Shown: positions 30,256-41,693 of the stretch, piece by piece
How positions within the stretch are numbered: the first letter of the stretch is position 1
Layout of the letters: each line of letters begins with the position of its first letter
DNA from: Peronospora farinosa
Taxonomy: Eukaryota; Oomycota; Peronosporomycetes; Peronosporales; Peronosporaceae
Assembly (NCBI GenBank): GCA_947646735.1
Contig: CANTFK010000072.1
Coordinates: 62,001-126,000, forward strand
Reading direction: 5' to 3'
DNA: 64,000 bases
The notes under the pieces: model-generated
What the model saw: the letters and a program-made list of their open reading frames with translations, nothing else
Databases searched by the model: none
Told to the model about the DNA's origin: nothing
Made by a program: the position numbers and the translations under genes

Positions 30256-32020
30256 CTAACCTCCGAAGTTGAAGTGGAAGGTGCGGCCGCCCTGCTGGAA
30301 AGTGTGCGCATTGCTGAAGGGGTTGTGTTGCTGCTGCTGCTGCGGGTTGCCTGTGACATCCTCACCGCGATCGTACATGGCACGTGTTTCCTCATTGGAT
30401 AGAATCTCGTAGGCTTGTGCAATGTCGTGAAATCGCTTTTGCACCTCCTCGCGCTCTGTTTCATCCTTGTCAGTGTGCTTATCCGGATGCCACTCAAGCG
30501 CCTGTTTGCGGTATGCCTTCTTGATCTCTTTCGCATCGGACCTGCGTGAAACACCAAGAATCTTGTAGTAATTTTTGGTTTTGCTCTGTTTCAGAGCTGC
30601 CTCGGCCTGAGCCACCTTCTCCTTGAACTCTTGGCTCGAGTCGTCCAGCTCCAAAGCGCGCTTTGCTGATCGCACAGCATCTTCGTATAGCTCAAGACCA
30701 ATCTGCGCTTCGCTCAACTTTGCAAAGGCCTGTGCATTGCCGCTATCAAAGCTCACAACCTTCTCACAGGCATCACGAGCCTTGGCAAAGTGCTTGAGAC
30801 GCAGCTCGCTCGTACATAACTGCAGATAGAACTCTTTGTTCATTGCAGAGTGTTCCGGATGTACTTCCAAGGCCGACTGCCACTCCTTCACAGCTTCGCC
30901 ATGAGCTCCACGCTGCATGGCGTCCTCAGCACGGTTCACGTACTTGAGAACCTTTTTCAGTCTCCTGTACAGGGCCTTAATGCCCTTGTGCTCCGGATCC
31001 GAGTGCAAACCCTGACGGTAGTGCAACTGCGCTGCTTCCAGTGACTGCTTGTCTCCAAGCGAGTACAGCACTTCACCACGCATCTGCAACGCGACTAGAT
31101 TGGACGGATCCAACTTGAGAACGGAACTGAGGTCCGAAATTGCATCGTACGCGTTCTGCAATGACACACTAAGTTGCGCCCGTTCCAGTAACAGTGGTAC
31201 ACTAGATATAGCCGAACCTTCCAGCACGTGGGTCAAGGAATCATATGCCGACTGATAGTCACCGCGACTATGAGCGCGCTCTGCTTCGTTCATGTAAGAA
31301 ACACATTCTTTGCTCTTGCCCAGCTGCTCAATGCCCACTGTATCCTTTGGATACAATCTGATTTTCCAATCGAATAGTAGCCTTATCAATAAACAAACAA
31401 AAACATCGAAACAGATAAACGATAAAATCCAAAATTGTAACGTACTCAACGAGATGCTGAAAATCCTCAGAGGCCTCGACACATTGTCCCAGCATCATTA
31501 AGAGTTTGCCACGTTGTAGCATTCCCTGCTTATACTTGGGGTTCACGTTTAAAGACGACGACAAATCCGATAGAGCGTGTGTGTATTTACGCTCACTCAG
31601 ATAAGCTCGGAATCGTTTGTAGAAATTGCGCTCATTTGTAGGCTCTAATTCAATGAGTTTGGACAGCAGAGAAATGGCCTAAAAACGGGTAATTTGTGAG
31701 CAAAATTAGCCTTCGTTTGGAACGTTTCTGCTAGTTTTCACTTGAAATCGCACCATCTTCATATCTCCACTGGCAAATGCATTATCTGCAGCTACGCGGG
31801 CTTTTGCAACGGTGTCACTAGTAGCCGCTACGTGCTGGATAATCATATAATCATACAGATATTAATTAGATTATTTGTGGATAAATGAAGATATCTCAAC
31901 CGCTGGTGGGATGGAATCAATCAACCAGAGTTTATATAGAGATACGAGATAGAGAAACTCACGCACATTAACAGTGCAGAAAGCGCACAGAACGCCTGCG
32001 ACGAGGACAAATACGCGCAT
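30256..32020 (-). CDS. ER TPR/DnaJ co-chaperone, DNAJC3/p58IPK-like
   Basis: Four exons on the minus strand: 32020-31967, 31834-31754, 31678-31446 and 31357-30256, with GT-AG introns of 132, 75 and 88 bp. Joined phases give 489 residues. Exon 1 is exactly the signal peptide (MRVFVLVAGVLCAFCTVN). Residues about 25-370 hold multiple TPR repeats (AERAHSRGDYQSAYDSLTHV, NLVALQMRGEVLYSLGD). The J domain at about 385-455 has the Hsp70-activating HPD triad (Asp415 in ALEWHPDKH). The C-terminus ends FHFNFGG, as in DNAJC3. The expected role is to bind unfolded proteins in the ER lumen through the TPRs and deliver them to BiP. No KDEL-type tail is seen, which also fits DNAJC3. Its promoter and first exon are duplicated in inverted orientation at 39838-40053. 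Confidence 0.9.
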
Positions 32021-32392
32021 TTTTTAGAGGTGTATGTAACTTTGATAGTGCAGGACGTGTTGTAACGACTGAAAAAGGCATTATATATGAGGTTTGTATA
32101 CGGATGGATTTGACAAATATTGGGAACGTGCCACGTGTAAGTTTTCCATCAGTAAGATTTATCTCGAAAAATGAGTCGTAAAAAGTCGGACTGTAACGTT
32201 TTTTTATATAACTTGCATATATTATTTACAGCCATTCTGAGGATGGTACCAAAAGCGTGAAATAAAAAAGGGAGCTGCTATATTCACACCCTTCTTCCTT
32301 AAATTTACACCCTTTACAAACAAGAAATTTATATACAGATAAAAAGAGGAAATTACTAGATTGACACCATTTTCATTATGGGAATATATAAA
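32021..32392. other. Upstream region of the DnaJ gene
   Basis: The first about 120 bp next to the ATG is conserved in the inverted copy at 39838-40053 and probably includes the promoter and 5' UTR. The rest is AT-rich with no gene. Confidence 0.55.
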
Positions 32393-33540
32393 TACTAGGG
32401 TGCTCACCCGTCGTTCCGACGGACTTAATGCGCGACTCTACGCCAGTAGTATATTGACCTTTATATTATCAATTTACCTAATTATATTCGGTTGACTAAG
32501 GTGAAATGATAATATGAAGGTCGATAGAATGTTTACCTGTCGTTCCGACGTGCGAAGTAGTATAAATAGGCATCTTAAACGCAGCGATTTGCTAGGATTT
32601 TTACCCGTCGTTTCGACGGATAGGTGCGCGAATTTAACGCTGACAGTATACAGGCCCATCACTTTGCTTAGAAATTAGGTTGCCTTACGTAAATTGACAA
32701 GTATGAAAGTTATTATTGGCCGGTATAATGACCTATCACTATCTTTTATATATATCCGGTTGAGTCAGGTAATTGCTAAATATGTAGTCAATGTGTAAGA
32801 AAGTCAATGTGTACCTGTCGTTCCGAAGGTCAATGTGTACCGTCGTTTCGTCGGACATGGTGAGTGAAGTCTGCTTCATGATATTCGTACCCATCTTTTT
32901 ACTTTACAATATTTGGTTGACTCGGGTACATTAATAAGTATGAATAAATACATATGGTCACTTCTCTTATGGAACTGAATCCAGTTGAACCTGATGACAA
33001 CGCTTGCTTTGCCATGTTAAGTGTATTATCAAAGCACTGAACTCATGTTGGTAAAAGGAATCGAAAGCATGTGCCAAATCTAATATTTCAAAAAATGCTG
33101 TGTTTGATATAGCAATATGTAATGGTAGGTATGAAGGAAGGCTGAGAAAATGTTAAACTAGGACGCTCGGTTGATGTGTACCCATCGTTTCGTCGATATA
33201 TTATACAAAAAGAAGCAAAACACCGGATGGACTATATTCTGAAATCTGCTCATGTTATTAATAATGCAAAATTAGCCAATGCAAAATCAGTCGATAATGT
33301 AAAATTAACCAATCTTAATGCCGAAAATGGAGCACTACGAACGGACAAATGGACGGACGGACTCTATTCTTCATTATGTAGAAGACTAGGGTGTTCACCA
33401 GTCGTTCCAACGGTGCGAAGTAGTATGTATAGTTATCTTAAACGCAGCTATTTGCTAGGTTTTTGCCTGTCATTTTTACAATTTAAGTACGGTAATAGTT
33501 TATTGATTGGGTATATCACGTCGTTTCGATAAAACGCTGC
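32393..33540. repeat. Degenerate repeats built on a CCGTCG-TTY-CGACGG hairpin
   Basis: A short inverted repeat, CCGTCG-TTC/TTT-CGACGG, is perfect at 32408-32422 and 32605-32619. It recurs imperfectly at 32536, 32814, 32840, 33181, 33398 and 33517. Flanks also repeat: an ACTAGGGTG(C/T)TCACC lead-in at 32393 and 33386, about 60 bp (TGCGAAGTAGTAT... to TTTGCTAGG) at 32549-32608 and 33414-33473, and GGTTGACT(A/C)(A/G)GGT near 32490, 32757 and 32924. The DNA is otherwise very AT-rich and noncoding. Its nature is unknown: it may be a decayed satellite or a nonautonomous element family. Confidence 0.7.
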
Positions 33541-33639
33541 GTGTAACGAGCTCAATGTTTTACGTATGCGATACTTTACATGGAGGTCTAAAACGGTACG
33601 TAAGTACTTAAGACCTGTCGCTCGGGTGAGACACACCAT

Positions 33640-33964
33640 GTGTCACATCCTTGCGTATGTGATATGCAATAAGTGTATTCACATTGATGGGGATGACGCC
33701 CAGATGGGACTAGGGGTCATCAAATGACGTCAGTCAGTTACGTCATTAAGCGAACTTAATTTTATATATAAGCTCGCACGTAGGAATACTCTTCTAAAAG
33801 AGACGCGTATCCGATCTTTACATTTAACCAATCAGTAGTTAGATTTATATTTAGTCAAAACTTATAAAATATAAGTCAGTCTTGAATCTACTAACTATTG
33901 CCCACTGCGCACGAGAAGCTTGGTAAGCTTTTGCGTGACGCAAGTAAGCTACCTTTTAGTTGTT
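33640..33964 (+). repeat. Possible solo LTR or LTR fragment
   Basis: Starts near TGTGTCACATCC and contains TGACGTCAGTCAGTTACGTC, TATATATAAG at about 33763 and a downstream transcribed-like region, a promoter layout typical of LTRs. No partner copy is in the window, so the edges are guesses. Confidence 0.3.
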
Positions 33965-34800
33965 AGTTGCGCGGAACGCTCTAAGCGGCCGACAACAGTT
34001 GGTTCGGCGCTTGAAGCGGCCGACCAGCGCAAATCCACCACACGCGGAGGTAAGACGGTATAATCGCTTCCTCGCGCTGCTTGAATGTGCGTGCCCGCAT
34101 AGTACAAGGCAGCTTCTTTTCGAAGCGCCTGTCTACAACTTAAGTCACCTAGCAGGACAGTAGTGTCGGATGGCATATTCCATTTTAGGAGGCACGTAAA
34201 AAAACTTCGCGCTCAGCCCTATTGTTAGGTGCGTATACATTGAAGATGATCATATCATTTACTGTTACCCCAATGGCTCGTGAATTCCATCGATGTTCGT
34301 TCCACCCAGCGACATTAGCCGCCTCTTGAGGCGCAAGTAAAATGGAAACCCTCGCAGCCCTGGATGAGCCTATTCTCCAGTAAGACATAGGGGCTTAATT
34401 GTTGTCTAGATGTCTACCCCATAAAGGTTGCCACTCTATTTGCAGTTCAGAAACTTCATCCGCAGTCTCCACGTGAGTTTCCTGAATGCACCATGCGAGA
34501 GATTCGCACTTGATCGGAGTGTGACGCCAAGCTTCCATCCAGAGTTGTCAGGTGGCTTTCGTAAAACCAAGATTATTTTTGCGTGAGTAGTCGACGATGC
34601 TGATGGAAGAGATGGGCGTCTTGATGAATTACATGTGCTCAGTATCTCGTGACGTCCGTAGGCATCGGAATTTCCAATCGTAGATTTGAAATAGGACGTC
34701 TTTAATGGTACCCGTAGAGAGCCCTCAGTACTTGAACTAAACTGGATTCCACTTTGTGGACCAGTCTGGAGCAAAATATCGCTAGATTGCAGCCCAATTA
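33965..34800 (-). pseudogene. LINE relic: ORF2 endonuclease (EEP) domain
   Basis: Minus-strand segments in shifting frames read LAWCIQETHVETADEV, then MSYWRIGSSRAARVSILLAP, WNSRAIGVTVNDMIIFNVYA and PSDTTVLLGDLSC. They correspond in order to the QETH, FNVYAP and GD(F/L)N-like motifs of the apurinic-like endonuclease at the start of L1-clade ORF2. An in-frame stop (KAT-stop-QLWMEAWRHTP) and several frame changes show decay. The reverse transcriptase expected downstream (leftward) is missing, truncated at about 33965 where an LTR-like sequence begins. Confidence 0.65.
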
Positions 34801-37800
34801 GCCGTTTCGACGAGCTTTTTTATATATACGGCAGCCGGTACATTGAGATTTCTCTAGCGGTCTCATACTTGTCCTCGTCGGCAGAACTTATATATCCTCT
34901 AATCGGTCATGGCTATGGTGCCATGGACGGGCGGTTTGTTAACCGGATGTTCTGGGTGCCAGCCATTCCGGAAAGCCCCATTTTATTCTGTATTGGATTT
35001 TCATGCTTCAACGAGAGGCCGTACTCACTGGTACCAAGGTTCCCGTGGGGTCCCGGTGAGAGTAGTGTGTGCCACATTGTGATTGGACCTTGATTTGGTC
35101 GAAGGGGTTTGAACCTGCGCCACTTACGACACAGCCCGTGCTTATCCAAGGCCTTAAAGGGAGTTACCCCGATTTGAACGAGCTGTAATACGCCTCCTTG
35201 TAACGCCCATTTTTATGATAAGTTTTAGTGGTACCGGAGTTTGCCCAACGTTCGTTAGCCGTCGGTGTGCCTTCGACGAAAGCCGCACTTTCGGTGTCTT
35301 ACAACAATGCACACAATAGATGTTGACTAAGCCGGGCTCGACGCCGTGGATCGCAAAATCTTAGCGCGTTGTCCCCCGCGTAATTATGTGCACGAAGTAC
35401 TTTCTAATCATCAGCGTTGTCAACTAACGGCACAGTTCGTTTGATCGCTTCGCAGCTGTGTGTTGGCGATCCATCGATCATTCCATATTTGCGTGGGGCG
35501 ATCCAGGGGCAGCTCACGATACTTCTTGAGCCCATCCTCCAAACATGCACGTCGACTGTCGATCATCCATTGTTCAATGACTGAAACATCCATAATCTGC
35601 AGTATTGCCACTGGAAAGATGAAACACTTGAAATTACATCGTAAAAGGTCAGATGCGTGCCTGGCTACCCTCTGCCACTCTGTCGTAGTGCTCCGAGCGG
35701 TGGGGAAAGGGATGTTGCCGGAATGCAGTCACTCCTGAGCTAATGCCTCCCCCGTAGCCGCCAAATCGTCCCGATCAATGCGATCATAATCCTCGTTCTT
35801 GGTGACGACGTCGTGATGGTGTCGCTTTATCCTTTTCAATAATAGCCTTAGTGTGCTTGCTCCTCACGACATCCCCGATCGACAACCGTTTGTATGGAGA
35901 AGAGATGTGGCTGCGTTTTTAGGCTACATCGGATTTTGATCATATTCCGGCTGTAGGCGTTGTAGTTAGTGCCGGTAAGACCGTATGGACGCCCATAAGA
36001 GCTAAGTTTTGTTCAGCTGTAGTAAGACGGCGTATTAAAGCTTGACAATCTACCCTCGAGCTGCGACGAAGGTGCTGCGGTTCAGCCGGTACAGTAAGCC
36101 TGCAATTTTTCGGGCCGAAAGGCTCCTGTAACGATCGATAATTTGCCCAATTCTGCCAGCCGAGTGGAGCTGGGATTGCAAAACTTCAATTTGTCATGCG
36201 TAATCTGCATTCTCTGAATATAAACGTAGTTTCGGCATTCTTGCCTTCCCCTCTTCGTTAAATCGCTGCAACCTAAAATTGCTCCTCTATGTCCAGGGTC
36301 ATCACTGACGTAACAGCCAGTGTAACTAGGTCTAGATGCTGTAGCGACTCACAACCGTAAAAAGCTTATAAAGATCGTGTTGAAAATCGGGATACACCGT
36401 AAAAGATTGTAACGCTGCCCAAACCTCGTCTGGAGCACCAGTTTAAGTCTCTGGGTCCAATTGTCTGTCCAAAGAATCGTCCACCGGAGCCTTCCACGTC
36501 ACGAGTTGTTGCATATCTGCGGTGGAGGGTGTCACCGAAATGGTCATTCCATTCTCTATAATCGTTTCTTGAGTTTCCTTACTGTCCTTCTCCTCCTCAA
36601 AGTCCAGAAGCTGACTGGTCTCAAGCTTTTTGAGTCTTCCTGCCATCTCGAAAGCCACCTTCCAAATTTTGAACGTCCGGGTTCCGGGGTCTAAGTATCC
36701 AAATCTACCAAATCGAAATCGGTTGGAATCTTCGCTTTTAAAACGTGCAATACGACCGATATCGTTGAATCGGGTAAGGCTGTGTAGCTGCTCGTGTACT
36801 CCACCCGTCGCCCGGTACCTTTGCCATTAAGACCCTGCTCTCGGAGCCAAACCGATCCCTCTCTGGCCTGTGGGTATTTTGAAGCCGATACACGCCTCCG
36901 TAATATGGCACTCGCACCTCTTTGTGCTGCTCCGTCGTCTCCTTAGTAAAAAAGTAGAAATGGATCGACCTGGTTACTTGGTCATAGCTAATTGTCTTCG
37001 TTTGACTTATCATGCGATGAAGTGCTTGAAGATTAATCCGAGCGAGTTCCGCCGATTACAAAATTGCCTCCGTAATTTCTTTGGTAGTCTGCCTGCCCAC
37101 CTTGACCACAAGAGATCGATCCAAGTGTAAAATCAATTCACCTTTCACTTGAGCCTGGATGGTGCTATACAAACGTAGCCTCTCCTACTCTTTTAAAATG
37201 TTTGAGAAAAGCATGCATGCTTTGAAATGCCACCGTGCATTTAACCAATTCGCCTATTATCGCTCATTCGTCGTCGATACCCTCCCGTACGTATTGTTAC
37301 CCTGCTGGGGATGCTGGTGCTGCACACAGCGCTTTCATCGTTCGATTTCTGCGCATGAAAACTTCGCGGGATTAAACATAAATTTTCAAAAGACTGAGGA
37401 CCTGCGCGAACCGGTGGCCGACATGGTGACGACCCTCCACGTTGAACTACTTAAGTCCACTGATTAAGAACCGGGGCGTGGGACCACTTGTGCCTGCTAT
37501 CTAGCCGTCGAACAATCTCCTTAAATGCCCACTTTGTGGTCAGCAGCTCATTGCGTGATGGACTTAGCCATGATTTACCACTCCGCAAACTTCCTTTGCA
37601 CTTTGACAAAAACTTTTCAAATAGGCCCAATAGGCTAGCTGCCTTTTCCTCACTCAGGGTAGAAAAGGGTTTCCTGTCGGTAGACAGTGCCTCTAATTTA
37701 CACGGAACAGACGTGTAAATGTCTGCAAATAGCTGACGCACTGTCTTGCGCCATGCGTCGACCTGCCCTACGTAAGGCGAGTCGATCATGTCTTCTACCA

Positions 37801-38335
37801 GTGCCGTGAACATATCCTTTGACGATGCGCATAGCGGTACTGGCGACGGTGCGACTATTGCTCGGCCGGTGTGCGCTGCCTGAGTTGAGGCAACAGCTTT
37901 TAATAGCACTATAAGTGGTACCATCGGCCCTCCGTGTTCTCGTTGACGGCATTCTTGAATCGGGCGGACTCTCCGCTGCCACTGCCGCTTCTTGTTGAGC
38001 GTGAATCCTGCTCGATTCTCCCACTAAACGAGGCTTGGAGGTAGATAAACTGCTAGCTTGACCCTTTGACGCTTGGTCCGAGGATGAATGGTCGTAGATA
38101 TCGAAGACGCCAGGGTCTAAGGCACTACTCGCACGATTGTCTCCATAATTCTTAGTGGTTAGGGCTTGCATTTTCCATGTTGCCAACGGAGCTCTGACCG
38201 TTACCATGGCCATTCCTTGCCGATGTGGCTGAACTGGCCGTGTCGATCCCCCCTCCCGGAGAAGTCAGGTGAGGAGGCACCATCGCGCTCGCTGTCGATG
38301 ACTTTCTAGCCATTGAAGACCCGTTCCTTTTATAC
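34801..38335 (-). pseudogene. Decayed LINE upstream region (probable ORF1)
   Basis: Lies directly 5' (right) of the LINE endonuclease on the same strand. Protein-like pieces in changing frames include TRSIHFYFFTKETTEQ, VRVPYYGGVYRLQNTH, RLKKLETSQLLDFEEEKDS and, at 37451-37924, a 157-codon frame (DAWRKTVRQLFADIYTSVPC; KWAFKEIVRRLDSRHKW). Their order and position suggest the gag-like ORF1 of an oomycete L1-type element, heavily mutated. I recognise no standard domain, so the assignment to the LINE rests mainly on position. Some parts (34861-35160, 35160-36400) may be other inserted sequence. Confidence 0.4.
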
Positions 38336-38339
38336 TCTA

Positions 38340-38900
38340 CCGTGACCAGATGTGATTACTTCACCGCAGGTTGGGGGAGTGGATAGGGATATTATAGATA
38401 AGTGATATAATAAGGCATCAGTAATACCTTATACTATAGGTATCAGTTTCATATTTGATACAGTAGTACTAAGTACAACATACACTGATGATGGGATGAT
38501 TCCATATACAGATACAGATGATGGCATACTATGATTGCTATAATAGTAATTAATATAGTGTAGGGTACTTAAAGAAAGATTATTCATAAAATCTTAAAGC
38601 ATACATAACATCAGTTCTCCTTTTGAGTCGTAGAGATACTGTCGTCTTTGGCTTGTTTCTCTTGTGCACTTCGTGCGTTGGTTCGTCGAACCTCTAAGCT
38701 TATAGCTTGTTCTTGCACTCTGTGCGTTGGTTCTCTGAACTTTAGGCTCATTGCTTATAGACTAGATGTCCCTCCTAGTTCTGTATAAAAGGGTGACTTC
38801 GAAGTCAATTAATTAATACCTTAAAACTAAGTGGCTTTGAGCCGTAGTAGTTCTTGAGAGCTAAGAGGCTTTTGGTCTTTAAAGTCTACCTCTGACTAAA
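38340..38900 (+). repeat. Possible LTR-like promoter sequence
   Basis: Noncoding AT-rich sequence. It has a twice-used motif, TTGTTTCTCTTGTGCACTTC / TTGTTCTTGCACTCTGTGCG, each followed by GTTGGTTC, and a TATAAAAGGG box near 38784. It resembles an LTR U3/R region, but no partner LTR is present. Confidence 0.3.
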
Positions 38901-39414
38901 ATCCTGTACACAGCGCAGTGTGTACACGCCGCAAGGAGAGCAACAACGCAGACCTTCGGGATGAGGAGCACGACGTCCGAGAACGTCACACCCCATCTAG
39001 TTCCTGCTATTCTACGTCCGCCTTTTAGTCGCCGTTGCGCTCGTCGAGCGCGAATTTCGGTCCCACGAAGCGAGCTTGCCAAGAACGTGAGACGATCGGC
39101 CCACTCAAATGCGTCAGCGGTCAGTGAGGGATAATCGGAGCGGTATTTGGCGCTTGCCGCGACATCAGCACCCTGCATGTACAATACCTATCTCACGTGC
39201 TTTTTGCGGAATAAACCCGTGAAGACCGACGTCTCGAGCCAGCAGAATGAGCCAGTAGAATGAACCAGCGATGTAGTCTTGGTAGAAGCATACTGATATC
39301 GAAGATATTCATAAGCACTTTTAATTGACGTTCAGTTTATTATCATTACTTTTTGCTTCATTGGCTTGTTCCGTCTGCGTGACCACGCTATGAATTTAGC
39401 GGATCAGGAGCATG
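38901..39414. other. No supported gene
   Basis: Mixed GC-rich and AT-rich sequence. A 101-codon minus frame at 38879-39184 has no recognisable motif and could be part of a decayed element. Confidence 0.4.
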
Positions 39415-39665
39415 CATAAGCAGGAAAGTGCGTCTACAGAGCAACAGATAACGAAGGTCTAACAAGTCCTCCTTTGCCAATGTTGAGTGGTCGCTATAAA
39501 AACAGCAACGAGATAGATATGCAAGCAACGGCATCTATCTTCGCCTAGTAACGGAAGTGTTTTAAGCACTATCATCAACCAGCATATGGAACGGCACATT
39601 TGATTCATTTTCGAGATTATGTAATCCATATCGGTAACGAGACAGTCTGTTTCCTACATTTTGCT
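39415..39665 (-). pseudogene. Second, shorter copy of the 5 kb relic
   Basis: Aligns by eye with 4910-5215 from CATAAGCAGGAAAGTGCGTC onward (shared GAGCAA, AAGTCCT, GGTCGCTAT, TCGCCTAG and GGTAACNAGACA segments), with an internal gap of roughly 100 bp. Both lie in the same orientation. It is too decayed to read a protein. Confidence 0.55.
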
Positions 39666-39837
39666 TCAAAACATCAGGTAGTATTAGCCAACAACTGACA
39701 AAATGTGCGGTTGTCACCTTATTTCATATTTAGAAGAGCTTTGTATGCAAAATACGAGGTATTTTGCTGAATAAGTCAGCATTCATATTACAACTAATAA
39801 AGCTTTTTTGATTCACGCTTTGGTGGCCATCCTTTTT

Positions 39838-40053
39838 AATGGAAAAATTACACGTGGCACGCCCAATATTTGTCAAATCCATCCGTATACAAACCTCATA
39901 TATAATGCCTTTTTCAGTCGTTACAACACGTCCTGCACTATCAAAGTTACATACACCTCTAAAAAATGCGCGTATTTGTCCTCGTCGCAAGTGTTCTGTG
40001 CGCTTTCTGCACTGTTAATGTGCGTGAGTTTCTCTATCTCGTATCTTTATATA
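39838..40053 (+). pseudogene. Inverted copy of the DnaJ gene promoter and signal-peptide exon
   Basis: The sequence from ATTACACGTGGCACG through the ATG (39966) and exon 1 to the first part of intron 1 matches the reverse complement of about 31938-32150. The copied exon still reads MRVFVLVASVLCAFCTVN with one Gly-to-Ser change and keeps the GTGCGT splice donor. Similarity ends near 40053 inside the intron; no later exon follows. It is a 216 bp truncated duplicate that may still be transcribed. Confidence 0.85.
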
Positions 40054-40079
40054 ACCGCTATTAAAGCAGATGCGTAGTG

Positions 40080-40319
40080 CTCACTAGGTGGTTAATTGAA
40101 TACATACATATATTTGGTCCTTAGTTCACCAACAAGTGCTACATCTAAGCCACTTCTATATTAACTATACCATACACAGCTGACAGCGCGCCCATAATCA
40201 ACCGTCATCATGTCCAAAATCATGCGTCTATCCAACTGGCGCTCGGCGGTGCGATAGTGTACCTTATCTTCAACATGTCTATCTTCAACACCTCCTCGCG
40301 ATTCCATCTTACGCCTCAG
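40080..40319 (-). repeat. Probable 3' LTR of the Copia fragment
   Basis: Noncoding sequence directly downstream of the Copia polyprotein stop on the minus strand, including TGTTGAAGATAGACATGTTG near 40270. The position fits a 3' LTR. No second LTR is present for comparison. Confidence 0.4.
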
Positions 40320-41313
40320 CTATTGCAAAACCACTTGTAAGCGCAACTTAGCGAGCTTGTGTTGGTCGACCGGCTTGGTCAAAAAGTCCGCGAGCATCAT
40401 TTCGGACCCAACATAGCATGGCTCTAGTATACCGCGACGAGCAAAGTCCTTGATAAACTTGAGCCGTACATCAATATGCTTTCCCCTCAAGGACGAAGCC
40501 TCGCCTTCAATCTGGAAGATTGCAGCTTGATTGTCTACATGCATCTTCATAGGCAAATTCGGTGGAAGTCATAGTTCCATCAGCATCTCTCGAATTCCAA
40601 GAAGCTCGCGAGCCGTTTCGGACGCTGCTACGATTTCAGCCTCCATCGTCGAGAGCGAAACTCTACCTTGCTTCTTTGCCGCCCAACTCACGGGCATACC
40701 GTTGCGCAGCACCATTGATCCGGTCAGGGACTTCCTGTCATCCTTGTCTGCAGCGAAGTCTGCATCGCTGTAAGACTCCAGCGTAATCCCCAAATTATCC
40801 TTAGCATTGAAACGCGTCTCAAACTGCATGTTCTTGGTCCCGGCGAGGTAACGCGCAATTTTCTTCGCCAATTTTCAGTTTTGCTCCCGTGGCTCATGAG
40901 TGTGTCGCGTTGCTTTGTGAACCGAAAACGCGATGTCTGGCCGAGTATATCTCGCGACACACAACAAACTTCCAACAAGAGACTGGAACGACTTGATTGT
41001 TGGCCTTCCAGGTTCAACAATCTTCGTTAGCAGGATGCTGTCCGAAGTGGCTTCATTGTAACAGTCGTCGCTATCGGCGTAAGTGTCGGGTTCGCCGACG
41101 CCAATTTGTGCTCCTGAAGCAGCTCATTTATTGCCTCCTCCTGATTTGAAGCATACGCACTCGAATCAATCGCTTTAACTCGAATTCCAAATAATTTCGC
41201 CACCTGTCCCAGATTTTTGATCGAAAGCGATCTTATCGCCACAAAAAAACAATCAACAGCCTCCGTCGTAGTCGCCGTGACTAGTAGGTCATCAACGTAG
41301 ACACCCACCACTG
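40320..41313 (-). pseudogene. Ty1/Copia retroelement fragment: reverse transcriptase end and RNase H
   Basis: Minus-strand segments give the RT active site VVGVYVDDLLVTATT at the right edge, then KNLGQVAKLFGIRV. The C-terminal RNase H region follows (ESYSDADFAADKDDRKSLTG, SLSTMEAEIVAASETARELL, HVDNQAAIFQIEGE, GKHIDVRLKFIKDF and FLTKPV). A frame change near 41020 and a stop after LMEL (about 40567) break it. It is cut on the right at about 41314 exactly where LTR-like sequence of the gypsy element begins, so that element inserted into or replaced the 5' part. Confidence 0.85.
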
Positions 41314-41314
41314 T

Positions 41315-41672
41315 AATGGGCTACATTAAACACATAGTATTAACACAAATAAAAAATTACATATGTAGACAGGTGCTGGGCCTGAATAGCGGGCACAGCG
41401 TGGCAATTTATTATTATTTTATTATTGGGGCCTATAGTCACAATATGGACCAATGATAAATCAACCTGAAATTGTGTGGTTCCCGAAAGGCGGGAACACT
41501 GTTGTATTTATTACGACTAAAATCTTCGTAATTAGTACGAATTAAAACCAAAATAAAAGTCAGAGTTAATTTACTTGATACCTAATACTTGGGCTTGAGT
41601 CTTCCTCAAGCGCGCGTGTAAGCTAGTGACGGTACGTTCTAGCCCCGTTTTACCTGGTAGCACTTTGTAGTC
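41315..41672 (+). repeat. Probable 5' LTR of gypsy element C
   Basis: Begins TGGGCTACATTAAACAC right after the truncated Copia sequence and ends near TGTAGTCC, which could be a mutated inverted terminus (TGTAGCCCA). It is AT-rich and noncoding and lies just before the gag start at 41694. There is no second copy to confirm the ends. Confidence 0.4.
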
Positions 41673-41693
41673 CTTCCTATTCCCGTGTGTGAG

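Noticed and set aside
33965..38335. Calling the region a functional gene cluster on the strength of 100-170 codon frames
   Set aside because: Frames change repeatedly and the recognisable endonuclease motifs show it is a decayed LINE.
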